This document shows, piece after piece, positions 50,689 through 59,798 of a DNA stretch of 64,000 nt (its first letter is position 1; each line of letters starts with the position of its first letter). Position numbers and translations under genes: made by a program. The stretch comes from Treponema sp. GTDB taxonomy: Bacteria; Spirochaetota; Spirochaetia; Treponematales; Treponemataceae. The DNA lies in NCBI GenBank assembly GCA_017551545.1, contig JAFZLJ010000073.1, positions 1 to 64,000 on the forward strand. The letters run 5' to 3'. The notes below the pieces were generated by a model. It ran no database searches. It saw nothing but the letters and a program-made list of their open reading frames with translations, and was not told where the DNA came from.

Positions 50689-51675
50689 TTATCTTTTGCC
50701 TTCTGCGCTGTAAAGGTAATCAAAGTAGTCCATGCTTGTGCTCAAGGTAGCAGGGTAGTCTTTAAGATTGTTCTTGTAAGATTCCATACTCTTCCAGAAG
50801 GTGTAGAATTCCGGATCCTTGTTGTAGGCAGTTGCATAAATAGCAGCAGCTTCGGCATCGGCATTACCTTTGATTTCCTCTGATTTGCGGTATGCTTCAG
50901 AAGTAATGCGGCGTTTTTCGTTTTCGAGCTTACCAAGCCATTCTGCTTTTTTACCTTCGCCAAGTGAGCGGTAAGCCTGTGCAACCTGGTTACGATCCTT
51001 AATCATACTGTTATAAACAGATTCGTTAAGCTCATCAGAGTATTTTACCTGGCGTGGAACAATATCAATAAGTTCAATTCCATAGCCTGCAATTTCTGTA
51101 CGTGCTTTTTCTACCATCTGCTTGCAAAGTTCACTACGACCTTTTGTAACTTCTTCGTTAGTTGTATCTGCATTTACAAGATTATTGATTTCGATTGTAT
51201 CTTCATCTTCGTTTGTTTCTTCTACCTTGCTTTCGTTGATAAGGTTTGAAGAACGAACAATTTCGCTCATACGGTTCTGTGTAATAACTGTACGGCATGA
51301 AGAGTCAATGATATCAGAAAGCTTGTTGTATGAATTGTTAAGAGTCTGGAAGTTCTTATAGAAAGCTTCAGGATCTGTAATGCGCCAGCGTGATGTAGTA
51401 TCTACAATAATATACTGATTTTCCTTTGTAGGAATGCGCTGTTCATCACCATCAAGTGAAAGAATAAGCTTTGGATATTCAATTACATGATCAAGGAATG
51501 GAACTTTAAAGTGGAGTCCTGCATCCTGGTGAGAATTAACAATCTTGCTGAATCGGGTTACTACAACCTGAGTTCCTTCATCTACAATGTAGAATGGACC
51601 TGCTGCAAGGAACAGAACTACAAGAATAATTACTGTAATAAGCCAGCCTATAAATTTTTTCATTGCCTTATTCAT
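50689..51675 (-). CDS. hflC: HflC, SPFH-domain membrane protein
   Basis: With HflK it forms a large cage in the inner membrane around the FtsH protease. The 328-residue protein has one N-terminal membrane helix (about 8-28), then the SPFH domain (IVDEGTQVVVTRFSKIVNSHQDAGLHFKVPFLD). The HflC-type end follows (IVPRQVKYSDELNESVYNSMIKDRNQVAQAYRSLGEGKKAEWLG). An acidic insert near residues 150-175 (ETNEDEDTIEINN) is longer than usual. It starts 13 bases after hflK; the hflK-hflC order is standard. Confidence 0.93.
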   Translation of the reverse strand: MNKAMKKFIGWLITVIILVVLFLAAGPFYIVDEGTQVVVTRFSKIVNSHQDAGLHFKVPFLDHVIEYPKLILSLDGDEQRIPTKENQYIIVDTTSRWRITDPEAFYKNFQTLNNSYNKLSDIIDSSCRTVITQNRMSEIVRSSNLINESKVEETNEDEDTIEINNLVNADTTNEEVTKGRSELCKQMVEKARTEIAGYGIELIDIVPRQVKYSDELNESVYNSMIKDRNQVAQAYRSLGEGKKAEWLGKLENEKRRITSEAYRKSEEIKGNADAEAAAIYATAYNKDPEFYTFWKSMESYKNNLKDYPATLSTSMDYFDYLYSAEGKR

Positions 51676-51688
51676 TTTCTGTACCTCC

Positions 51689-52648
51689 TTAGTCCTTAAG
51701 ATTTTTTACAGGAACAAGATTTTCAAGTTCGCTGTCGATGAGAGTTGGTTTGTTTTCGCTTCCGAAAATCTCATCCATTGTTTCAAGATAAATACGCTCT
51801 TTTGTTACCTTTGGAGAACGCTTGTATTCCTGGTAAACAGCATCAAAACGGGCAACATCACCCTTTGCCATGTTTACACGTTCTGCAGCATAACCTTCGG
51901 CAACCTGAATCTGACGGTCAGCTTCACCCTGTGCCTTAGGGATTTCTGCATTGTAAGCTTCCTTACCTTCGTTTATAAAGCGTTTCATGTCCTGACTTGC
52001 CTTGTTTACGTCTTCAAAAGCAGCCTGAACTTCTGCAGGTGGAACTACGTTCTGAAGCTGAACTGTAGAAACGCTGATTCCAAGGTTAAGAGCCTTGAAG
52101 TTTTCGTTCATCATATCTCTTGCCTGTTCCTGAATTACAGAACGTTCAGAACTCATTACGGCTAAGATTGCGCGGTCACCAACAAGAGTATTGATTACAG
52201 AGCGTGAAATATCGCGGATTGTCTGTTCTTTTTCATAAACGCTGAACAGCCAGTGGTAAGGATCTACAACCTTGTACTGGATAATCCATTCAACATCTAC
52301 AATATTCAGGTCACCTGTGAGCATTTCTGATTCTTCGTAAATGTTGTTCTTGTATTCGTTATTACGGCCTGCCTTTACAGTTTTAAATCCAAACTGCTCT
52401 GCGCGGACTGTAGAAATATCAACATTGTAGTTTTTGTCAATTCCAAACGGAAGCTTTATATGTAGTCCTGGTTCTACAGTAGTAGTATACTTTCCGAACC
52501 TTGTGATAACTGCATTTTCAGTTTCGTCTACAACATAAAAACTTGAAAATCCTGCAATAACAACTAATGCAAGAATAATCAGCCAGATAAAGAAAGAAGG
52601 CTTAATAAGTCGGCGCTTTTTTGCCGGCTTGATGTTTTCTTCTGCCAT
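51689..52648 (-). CDS. hflK: HflK, SPFH-domain membrane protein
   Basis: The partner of HflC, 319 residues. It has a basic N-terminus, a membrane helix (about 16-38), the SPFH domain (VVDETENAVITRFGKYTTTVEPGLHIKLPFGIDKN) and the coiled coil with VPPAEVQAAFEDVNKASQD and EIPKAQGEADRQIQVAEGYAAERVNMAKGD. Both proteins control access of substrates to FtsH, which is not in this window. GGAGG before the ATG is a strong ribosome-binding site. Confidence 0.93.
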   Translation of the reverse strand: MAEENIKPAKKRRLIKPSFFIWLIILALVVIAGFSSFYVVDETENAVITRFGKYTTTVEPGLHIKLPFGIDKNYNVDISTVRAEQFGFKTVKAGRNNEYKNNIYEESEMLTGDLNIVDVEWIIQYKVVDPYHWLFSVYEKEQTIRDISRSVINTLVGDRAILAVMSSERSVIQEQARDMMNENFKALNLGISVSTVQLQNVVPPAEVQAAFEDVNKASQDMKRFINEGKEAYNAEIPKAQGEADRQIQVAEGYAAERVNMAKGDVARFDAVYQEYKRSPKVTKERIYLETMDEIFGSENKPTLIDSELENLVPVKNLKD

Positions 52649-52731
52649 GGGAATCCTCCTATTAGTTTAAAGATAATAAGAAAATGAAAAAAAAACAACA
52701 AAAAATGAGTTTTTGAGTTATAATATATAGT

Positions 52732-53382
52732 ATGGAAAAGAAAATAAACGAACGAAAATCATTACTTCGGGAAGCTGAAAAAATGAACAGACAGCCTAGA
52801 CCTCGCCGCCAGCATTCAGTGTTTTCTGGGATTCTTACAAAAATCATTATTATTTTGATTTTGATAATGATTATGCTTGGAGGAGGGTATTTCTTTTTTA
52901 CTAAAAAGCTGCAGCCTCAGAAAGAAACCAATGTTCTGGTAGTTCAGAATCAGCTTTCGTACTGTCAGGAACTGGTTACTCTAAAATACAGATACAGTGA
53001 TATTCTTTCCATAAAAAAAACGATTGCACTTTCAAAAAGCTTCAGTATTATAAAATATACCGGAATTATCAGAATTGGAATTGAAGATATTACCTTAAGT
53101 GATATTAAGGTTTATAACGACGGAAAGAGTGTAAAAATAACACTGCCGGAAGTTTCGGTTCTTGGAAATGATATTACCTCGCAGGAGGTTTTTGATGAAT
53201 CGCACAGCATTTTTGTTCCGATTACACTTGATGATGTTTTTGTAGAAATAGAACGCTCAAAACAGGCAACTTTAGAAGAATTACTTGATGAAGGAATTAT
53301 GAACGAAGCCCGCGAAAGTGCAAAAAAAGTTGTTCAACAGATTATGCTTTCTGCAGGCTTTGAAGAAGTTATTGTAGTCTAA
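52732..53382 (+). CDS. DUF4230 membrane-anchored protein
   Basis: A 216-residue protein with a basic cytoplasmic start, one membrane helix (about residues 37-56) and an extracytoplasmic DUF4230-type domain (SYCQELVTLKYRYSDI...IRIGIEDITLSDIKVYNDGKSVKITLPEVSVLGNDI). The function of the family is unknown. TATAAT ends 7 bases before the ATG and no Shine-Dalgarno sequence is seen, so this may be another leaderless gene. It is divergent from hflK. Confidence 0.72.
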   Translation: MEKKINERKSLLREAEKMNRQPRPRRQHSVFSGILTKIIIILILIMIMLGGGYFFFTKKLQPQKETNVLVVQNQLSYCQELVTLKYRYSDILSIKKTIALSKSFSIIKYTGIIRIGIEDITLSDIKVYNDGKSVKITLPEVSVLGNDITSQEVFDESHSIFVPITLDDVFVEIERSKQATLEELLDEGIMNEARESAKKVVQQIMLSAGFEEVIVV

Positions 53383-53388
53383 GTTGTT

Positions 53389-54117
53389 TTAATCTACCAC
53401 AATAACCGACGCACTACGCCCGTCTAAAGTAAATGCTTTTTCGGGATTTGTGTTGTCTAGGATTGGGGTTAGACCAATATAGTAGTTATAGTAATATTTT
53501 CCGGTTGGGAGCGGCAGATAAAGCTCGTAAAAGCCTGGAGATGTTTCTTGAAGAGTGTAAATCCACGGATCCCAGTTTGTAAAGGTGCCTGCCAGGTGAA
53601 GGTCTAAGCCTTCTTCGCCCTTGTAAATGAAGCGGACAGAGTCATCTTTTGTTTTTTCTGTGTATTCGTAGATTGTTCCAAGATTATCAACCTTTGAAAA
53701 ATACAAATTTACGCTGTCGTCATATTCTTTATTAGGATTAAGCGGATCTGTAGTCCAAAGTCCGTCCATAATCAGGCGGTATTTGATTGTCTGAATCTTG
53801 TGTTTTCGCTCGTAACAGTAGAACATGTGTACAGGAGTTTTTTTGCCGTCTGCATCTACCTTCATGAGAATCTGGAAAGGATGGATTGTCTGATAGTTTT
53901 CAAAATCAAACGCAATTCCAACACTGCGGTGATCTACACCAGCCGTGAAAATAATATAATCTTCTGTAACAATTGGGGCACAAGGCTCATCAATTTCATG
54001 AATTAATTTGTCGAGTTCATAAGGCTGATAAACAACCTCTTTTTCTTTTGCAGTGACAGTGGCACAAAGGCATACTGCAAACAGCACCACCATAGCGAAA
54101 AATTTACACTTGTTCAT
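53389..54117 (-). CDS. Exported protein with a CBM48-like domain
   Basis: A 242-residue protein with a signal peptide (about 1-22, MNKCKFFAMVVLFAVCLCATVTA). An early region contains beta-sheet (VTEDYIIFTAGVDHRSVGIAFDF), and a C-terminal CBM48/isoamylase-N-type domain follows (LHLAGTFTNWDPW...PLPTGKYYYNYYIG). A glycan-binding role outside the cytoplasm is plausible. The start at 54117 is chosen for the signal peptide; the frame upstream crosses a hairpin at 54184-54246. It converges with the DUF4230 gene with 6 bases between. Confidence 0.7.
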   Translation of the reverse strand: MNKCKFFAMVVLFAVCLCATVTAKEKEVVYQPYELDKLIHEIDEPCAPIVTEDYIIFTAGVDHRSVGIAFDFENYQTIHPFQILMKVDADGKKTPVHMFYCYERKHKIQTIKYRLIMDGLWTTDPLNPNKEYDDSVNLYFSKVDNLGTIYEYTEKTKDDSVRFIYKGEEGLDLHLAGTFTNWDPWIYTLQETSPGFYELYLPLPTGKYYYNYYIGLTPILDNTNPEKAFTLDGRSASVIVVD

Positions 54118-54183
54118 ATTGTCTCTATCGGCAGAATAAAAAAAATGTTTATAAAAAGTTATTTTGATATTGGACCAGTAAGG

Positions 54184-54246
54184 AAAAATCATGCCTACTC
54201 CCGTGGAAAATGTCCTGCCATTTTCCACTCCGTAGTCATGATTTTT
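54184..54246. repeat. Two-stage hairpin upstream of the CBM48 gene
   Basis: The outer arms AAAAATCATG (54184-54193) and CATGATTTTT (54237-54246), and inner arms GTGGAAAATG (54203-54212) and CATTTTCCAC (54219-54228), are both perfect. It lies 67-129 bases upstream of the minus-strand start codon at 54117. Confidence 0.8.
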
Positions 54247-54277
54247 CAACCCGGCCCATATAGGCATGACTTTTTAT

Positions 54278-54682
54278 TTTATTCCACCAAAAGAAGACAC
54301 TCTTATATAAACAAGTGTAAATTATTCGCATTTTAACCGGAAAAGAATCAATAAGGGTAGAGGAATTGGTATAAATATTAAGATTCAATTTGAAAATATG
54401 CACGGAATGGGAACTAGCGGGCGGGTACTTCTGAGAATTTTTGGCGGATGCCATAGGTAAAATCCGAGGATTTTGCGAAGCAAACACCGCAGGATTTTTA
54501 CCGGAAAAAAATTGCTCAGCCGTACCCGACCGATAGTTACCATGGGAGTGCATATTTTCCTTTTGCAGGCATATTTTGCAATAATTATTTATTTCAATAT
54601 ATTGTATCTTTTTCCTAAAGCGAAATGTAAAAACAACCGTTTATATAAGAAGAGTAGTATACTTGTATTTTGGTGGAATAAA
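54278..54682. mobile_element. Nested foldback element of about 405 bp
   Basis: Five pairs of inverted arms are nested: TTTATTCCACCAAAA (54278-54292) with 54668-54682, TCTTATATAAAC (54301-54312) with 54639-54650, and GAAAATATGCAC (54392-54403) with 54548-54559. Inside these are CGGGTAC (54422-54428) with 54522-54528 and GGTAAAATCC (54456-54465) with 54492-54502. No gene is inside. The right end overlaps the promoter of the flagellar-collar-like gene. Confidence 0.65.
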
Positions 54683-54692
54683 GGGGTAAAAT
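54663..54692 (+). promoter_or_regulatory. Promoter of the FlcA-like gene, nearly leaderless
   Basis: TTGTAT and TAAAAT are spaced by 18 bases, and the -10 box ends 8 bases before the ATG at 54701. Most of the spacer is the right arm of the foldback element. Confidence 0.5.
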
Positions 54693-54700
54693 AAAAAGGT

Positions 54701-57700
54701 ATGCCGGGCTTAAGTCAACTTAAACAATTCAACAAAGATATTCAGTCTCTAGGTGATGAAATCACTTTACGTGCACAGCGTGGTGAAAAGCCAGTTGTTG
54801 TGCCTATTCCAAAAGGAATTACTGTAGAAGATGATTCGGAAGATTTCGTTCTTGGAATGCCTGATAACCCTAAGGTAGTAGATAATTCAAATGTTGACGA
54901 TGATCTTTCAGAAATTACCGGTATGACCTCTGGCGGTTCTGGCAAAAAAGATGATGCCGAAGCCGCTCCATCATTTGAAGCTCCTGATATGTCATCTCTC
55001 CTTGCTCCTGTTGATTTGGGCGGAGATTCATCTGATGACGGAATGCCAGACCTTTCTGCCTTTGCAGACGAACCTTTAGCCGAAGAAGAACCAGAACAGA
55101 TTGAAGAAGAACCGGAAGAAATTTCTGTTGCAGATATGGGCCTTGAAGCACTTCTTGCAGGTGCAGGCTTTGACGGTACAGAAGGTACAGAACCTGAACC
55201 AGAGCCGGAACCGGAAGAAGAACCAGAACCAGCTCCAGATGAACTTACTGTAGATTCAACTGGTCCTGAAGATGACTTTTCATTTGATTCAGCTGCTCCG
55301 GAAGAACCGCTTCCATTTGATGTTACGCCAGCAGAATCAGTTCCGGATCCATTTGCTATTCCAGATATCCCTGAAACTCCTGCTTTCCCTGAAGAGCCTG
55401 TAGAAGAGGCCGTTCCTGCCGAAGCTTTGGAAGAGATTGGTGAGCTTGGAGATCTTGATACTATTGAAGAAATTGCTGAAGAACCAGAAGCTGTAGAACC
55501 AGTTGAACAGGCAGAAGAACTTCCAGATTTTGATGCTGCTCCTGCCGCAGACGCTGCTGCCCTTGATACAGAACTTCCTGATTTTGGCACAGAACCTGCA
55601 GACCTTGGAGCAGAGCTTGGTTCAGACTTTGACGCAGAAGTTCCAGACTTTGATGCAGCACCAGCCGACCTTGGAGAAGACCTTGGCGCAGAAACTTCAG
55701 ACTTTGATTCAGGAACAGACAGCTTAGAAGAAATCCCAGACCTTGACGCAGGTGGTCTTGATGAAATATCGGAAGCCCCTGAAGCTCCAGAAGCACCAGA
55801 AGATTTTGGCAGCGAGGACTTTGGAAACGAAGATTTCGGCAATGAGGACTTTGACAACGAAGACTTTGGAAATGAAGATTTCGAAACAGCCGAACCAGCA
55901 GAATCTGCCGAACCAACAGAACCTGCAGTTTCAGACTTATTCAATGCCGGCGATGTTGAACTTCCAGATATGAATACTGCCCTTGAAGAAATACCGGACG
56001 ATGAGGGTGCCGAGGGTGGTCTTGATAGCTTTGATGACACAGAAGAAAGCTCAGAGCCTTTAGAAACATTCGATACAACAGGCATGGACGACATGGATTT
56101 TGGAATTCAGGATACAGACGCCCAGCTTAATGTAGATACAGGTACAGATGATTTTGAACTCGACAACGGAAACATCAGCATGGAGGGTTCAGACTTTGAA
56201 ATTCCAGGCTTCTCAGATGTTCAGTCTGCTCCTGCAGTTCCTAAGGCTTCTAAAAAGACAAAAGGCCTTGATGAACCAGATTTCAGCGGAGCACTTCCTG
56301 GTAACGAGCTTCCTCCAAATACTTTGAGCGACGAGCAGTACAAGCAGTTCCTCAAAAACTTAAACGAATATCCTTTGAATGTTCGTCTTGCCTTTGAAGA
56401 CCTTATTGTTCAGGATGAATTTACAGACGACGCAGAATTTGAAATCATAGAAAAAATCCTCAAGAAAGCTCCGGCCCGCCAGGTTGCTGCAACTCTTGAA
56501 AAAATGCTCGATATTTCTATTCCTGTTCCCCGCGACTTTGAACACAGAACAGCAGAAGAATATGAAGCATATAAAAAATCTCTTTCTTATCAGTTAAGAA
56601 ATAAGGTTCTCCCTGGTATTCTTATGACAGCACTTTTGCTGCTTGTTTCATGGGGACTCTTTAATTTTGGAAAGAACTGCATTTATATTCCGGCAAAAGC
56701 TTCTAAGCTTTACAAGCAGGGTTACGCACTCTTACAGGCCGATGAATATGTTCAGTCTCAGATTAAGTTTGATGAAGCTGCAACATATCAGCTCAGAAAA
56801 AAATGGTTCTTTAATTATGCACGCGGCTACAGAGAGCACAAACAGTATAAGCGCGCAGCAGATATATATGGAAAGATTTTAATCTATTTTAATCACGATA
56901 AGACTGCCGGTCTTGAATATGCCGGAATGGAACTTTATGACCTTGCAAATTATGAACGTGCAGAAGAAATAACACGCCGTGAAATTCTTGATTATCATGT
57001 AAACGATGCAGACGGAATTCTTATGCTTGGTGATGTATTCCTTGAGTGGGGTACAGAAAAAGATCCTTCAAAACTCGACCTTGCAAAAGAACAGTATATG
57101 ACTCTTATTCAGCTTTATAAGGCAAATGATTTGTATAATTCACGCCTTATGCGCTATTACATAAGAAGCGACAACTTCCAGCAGGTTTTGACATACAGAA
57201 AGATGTTTGAAGAAAACAAAAAATCAAAGCTTGCTGCCGAAGACTGGACAGAGCTTGGCGGATATCTTCTTGGAAAGCTTTACGGACCAATTGCTCCTTC
57301 AGAAGAATATCTGCGCTACGAAATTGAAGGCCTCCTTAAGCTTCTTATCAAAGCAAAGGATATGGATGAAACAAATCCAATTGCCTGGTACAACCTTGGA
57401 AACTACTATGTTCAGACAAATGACAGCATAGCAAATATTGATTACTCGCTTAAAAAGGCACTTGAATGCTTTAATAAAGCTCCTCAGCTTAAGAAGCGTG
57501 ATATTTACAAATACATAGACTCTTACAGACTCCTTGGCGAAAACTATCTGCTTACAAACGAATATCTTCAGGCTCAGGAACAGTTTACACAGGGTATCAC
57601 ACTTTATACTACAGAAAAAGAAAATGCCGGCTTTGAAGGCAATGAACAGATTGGACTTTTGTATTCAGACCTTGGAAACATAAACTACACAGTTGCCGGC

Positions 57701-58300
57701 GACTATGAAACAGCTGCAAAGAATTATAAGAATGCAGTTGCTCTTGGTTATGACAATTCAAAAATCCGCTACAGACTAGGCTACATAAGCTACAGAGCAA
57801 AGAATTATCTTGAAGCTCTTGGTTCATTTATGAAAGCAGGCGAGGGTATTAAAAAAGAAAGAAATCTTCTTCTTGCAATGGCAAATACTTTGAGCCTTAG
57901 AAATGATGATTATGCTGCAGAAGGTTATTACGAACAGCTTATTAATCAGCTTGATAATGAAATAGTCGACAAGGGTGGAACAGTATTCCCTCAGACAGAT
58001 GATGCAGGTTACGACCTTGTTACAACATATCTTTATGCAGCGAACAACTACGGTGTAACTCTTTACAGACTTGCAAAACGAACAGGCGACAGTCAGAAAA
58101 ATGCACAGGCAATCGTACAGTTCCAGCAGTCACTCAGAGCATGGGATTCTCTTACACGTGATCAGCAGACTTTAGTACGCCTTGACGGAAGCAATCTTGC
58201 TCAGGAAAACATCAAGTATATTACACATCCTGTAACTGAGTTTGAACCTGCAATTTATCTTGAAATACCAAAGAATCTTACGGAAAATGAAGGACTCTAA
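54701..58300 (+). CDS. Large TPR protein with acidic repeat region, probably flagellar collar protein FlcA-like
   Basis: A 1199-residue membrane protein. Residues about 60-520 are low-complexity and very acidic, with many Asp, Glu, Pro and Ala and short repeats such as EDFGNEDF and EPEPEPE. One membrane helix lies at about 630-650 (LPGILMTALLLLVSWGLF). The C-terminal 530 residues are TPR-like helices (YKQGYALLQADEYVQSQIKFDEA, AWYNLGNYYVQ). In spirochaetes the periplasmic flagellar collar has a large TPR protein of this layout (FlcA, BB0326 in Borrelia). The match is by architecture, so the name is tentative. The next gene overlaps its end by 14 bases. Confidence 0.55.
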   Translation: MPGLSQLKQFNKDIQSLGDEITLRAQRGEKPVVVPIPKGITVEDDSEDFVLGMPDNPKVVDNSNVDDDLSEITGMTSGGSGKKDDAEAAPSFEAPDMSSLLAPVDLGGDSSDDGMPDLSAFADEPLAEEEPEQIEEEPEEISVADMGLEALLAGAGFDGTEGTEPEPEPEPEEEPEPAPDELTVDSTGPEDDFSFDSAAPEEPLPFDVTPAESVPDPFAIPDIPETPAFPEEPVEEAVPAEALEEIGELGDLDTIEEIAEEPEAVEPVEQAEELPDFDAAPAADAAALDTELPDFGTEPADLGAELGSDFDAEVPDFDAAPADLGEDLGAETSDFDSGTDSLEEIPDLDAGGLDEISEAPEAPEAPEDFGSEDFGNEDFGNEDFDNEDFGNEDFETAEPAESAEPTEPAVSDLFNAGDVELPDMNTALEEIPDDEGAEGGLDSFDDTEESSEPLETFDTTGMDDMDFGIQDTDAQLNVDTGTDDFELDNGNISMEGSDFEIPGFSDVQSAPAVPKASKKTKGLDEPDFSGALPGNELPPNTLSDEQYKQFLKNLNEYPLNVRLAFEDLIVQDEFTDDAEFEIIEKILKKAPARQVAATLEKMLDISIPVPRDFEHRTAEEYEAYKKSLSYQLRNKVLPGILMTALLLLVSWGLFNFGKNCIYIPAKASKLYKQGYALLQADEYVQSQIKFDEAATYQLRKKWFFNYARGYREHKQYKRAADIYGKILIYFNHDKTAGLEYAGMELYDLANYERAEEITRREILDYHVNDADGILMLGDVFLEWGTEKDPSKLDLAKEQYMTLIQLYKANDLYNSRLMRYYIRSDNFQQVLTYRKMFEENKKSKLAAEDWTELGGYLLGKLYGPIAPSEEYLRYEIEGLLKLLIKAKDMDETNPIAWYNLGNYYVQTNDSIANIDYSLKKALECFNKAPQLKKRDIYKYIDSYRLLGENYLLTNEYLQAQEQFTQGITLYTTEKENAGFEGNEQIGLLYSDLGNINYTVAGDYETAAKNYKNAVALGYDNSKIRYRLGYISYRAKNYLEALGSFMKAGEGIKKERNLLLAMANTLSLRNDDYAAEGYYEQLINQLDNEIVDKGGTVFPQTDDAGYDLVTTYLYAANNYGVTLYRLAKRTGDSQKNAQAIVQFQQSLRAWDSLTRDQQTLVRLDGSNLAQENIKYITHPVTEFEPAIYLEIPKNLTENEGL

Positions 58301-58880
58301 AACACTTCTGAAGGAGCTCTTCAGAAAATCAATACATCTATGCAGCTCTGTTGTTCCGTGGTTCTTTGCCTCTTATTACTGGCAGACAGTATACGGACTT
58401 TTAATTATTGTTTCACTTTATTATTTATGCGAAATTGCACGACTTGAAGGACATCCTGTTCCGGTTGTGTCGCTTATTACAGAAACAGCCAGCCGCCAGC
58501 GTGATGAATGTAAGTTTGTACTTGGTCCTGTAACTCTTGTTTTTGGAATAGTTTTTGCAGCCTTAGTTCTTCCTCTTTCTTGTGCAAAAATCGGAATCTT
58601 TGCGCTTGCCTTTGGAGACGGTCTTGCAAGCCTTGCCGGAAAAATGTTTGGAAGGGTAAAAATCCCTCATACCGGTGGTAAAACTCTTGAAGGAAGCCTT
58701 ACCTGTTTTGCTGCAGTTTTTTTATCTACATATATTGTTACCGGCCTTTCTATAGTCAGTCTGATTATTGCTCTTGTTGCAATGTTAATAGAAGTGCTTC
58801 CGCTTGGAGACTGGGATAACATGATAATTCCGGTTACAACTGGCGGCGTGTACTATCTGCTTACAGTATTATTCTTTTAG
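58287..58880 (+). CDS. CTP-dependent lipid kinase-like membrane protein (dolichol kinase/CdsA-related)
   Basis: A 197-residue protein with six or seven hydrophobic segments. The pattern LRKSIHLCSSVVPWF near the start and FALAFGDGLASLAGKMFGRVKIPH...GGKTLEGSLTCF match the dolichol/diacylglycerol/phytol kinase family, related to CdsA. These use CTP to phosphorylate lipid alcohols. The ATG at 58287 lies inside the end of the FlcA-like gene, so translation is probably coupled. The lipid substrate is unknown. Confidence 0.78.
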   Translation: MKDSKTLLKELFRKSIHLCSSVVPWFFASYYWQTVYGLLIIVSLYYLCEIARLEGHPVPVVSLITETASRQRDECKFVLGPVTLVFGIVFAALVLPLSCAKIGIFALAFGDGLASLAGKMFGRVKIPHTGGKTLEGSLTCFAAVFLSTYIVTGLSIVSLIIALVAMLIEVLPLGDWDNMIIPVTTGGVYYLLTVLFF

Positions 58881-59692
58881 TCGTTCCACAAATACTGTTT
58901 ATGCAGTTCCTTTAAATAGAAAATATTTCCAAAAAGCAAAAGCAAAAACGAAATAATAAGTTTAAGAAGATTTGTAGAATTAAACAGGAAAAAGGTTCCC
59001 AAGGTTATAAGCCCAAGTCCTAATGTAGTAAACTGAGTATAAAACTTCTGTTTGTTCTGGAAAAACAAGGCAATTAAAGTTGCAATAACAACAAGAATAG
59101 AAGCAATCCTTATAACATTTCTGTAGCTGTAGTCAACTTCATAATTCAGACAGATATTTGCAGTGTTCAGCGGAATTAAGTTTGCAAAGAAAATACAGCC
59201 AATAAGTAAAAGGAAAATATTTTTTTCAAGATCCTGGCGCTGTTCAACATTTCCCATTACAACTGCAAAAAGAAGGCTAAGCGGCATGAGCAGCTTTGAA
59301 AAAACAACACAATTACCGCAGAATTTAAGAAAATTAGAGTAGGTATCTATCATTCCAAAAAGCGGAACCCAGATTCTTACGGAATTAGCAATCAACGAAA
59401 TAAGAAACAGAAAAATATATGGGATATCGGAAGCCTGAGTTTTTTCAAATACACGGTAGAGCATAAAGCTTGTAACGCATACATAAATAATCTGAAAAAA
59501 CATAGAAATAACTACTATTATAGGATTATAGCGAACAAGAAACGGCTTAGCAGCAGAAGCTTCATTTGCAATTGAAAGTGAAAAAGAATTGTTATAAAGA
59601 GTAAAAAGAAAAATGATTATATTGGCTGCCAGAAACACCAGAGAAAAATAAAAAAGCGAAATATTCAGTCTGTTTCTTGTTTTTATAGTCAT
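58877..59692 (-). CDS. Multi-pass membrane protein of unknown function
   Basis: The 271-residue protein has about eight hydrophobic segments and little else; no soluble domain or catalytic motif is seen. The layout resembles stand-alone membrane sensor domains, but no family is recognised. It overlaps the convergent lipid kinase gene by 4 bases. A promoter at 59699-59727 would start transcription at the ATG, so it is another probable leaderless gene. Confidence 0.5.
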   Translation of the reverse strand: MTIKTRNRLNISLFYFSLVFLAANIIIFLFTLYNNSFSLSIANEASAAKPFLVRYNPIIVVISMFFQIIYVCVTSFMLYRVFEKTQASDIPYIFLFLISLIANSVRIWVPLFGMIDTYSNFLKFCGNCVVFSKLLMPLSLLFAVVMGNVEQRQDLEKNIFLLLIGCIFFANLIPLNTANICLNYEVDYSYRNVIRIASILVVIATLIALFFQNKQKFYTQFTTLGLGLITLGTFFLFNSTNLLKLIISFLLLLFGNIFYLKELHKQYLWND

Positions 59693-59698
59693 ACTAAA

Positions 59699-59727
59699 AT
59701 ATTAACGGGTTAAGAAATAATAGTAAA
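59699..59727 (-). promoter_or_regulatory. Promoter of the 271-residue membrane protein gene, leaderless type
   Basis: On the minus strand TTTACT and TAATAT are spaced by 17 bases, and the -10 box ends 6 bases before the ATG at 59692. No Shine-Dalgarno sequence is present. Confidence 0.6.
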
Positions 59728-59798
59728 GACTTATTAAAAAAAACCGACAATTTAACTGAAACCATATTTTTACTTGAACTTTGGGAGGATCAGGAAAA

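Noticed and set aside
54742-56094. Long open frame (450 codons) on the minus strand, opposite the acidic part of the FlcA-like gene
   Set aside because: Its Ser/Gly/Pro-rich composition is the mirror of the Asp/Glu/Pro/Ala codons on the other strand; it has no start signal or recognisable domain.
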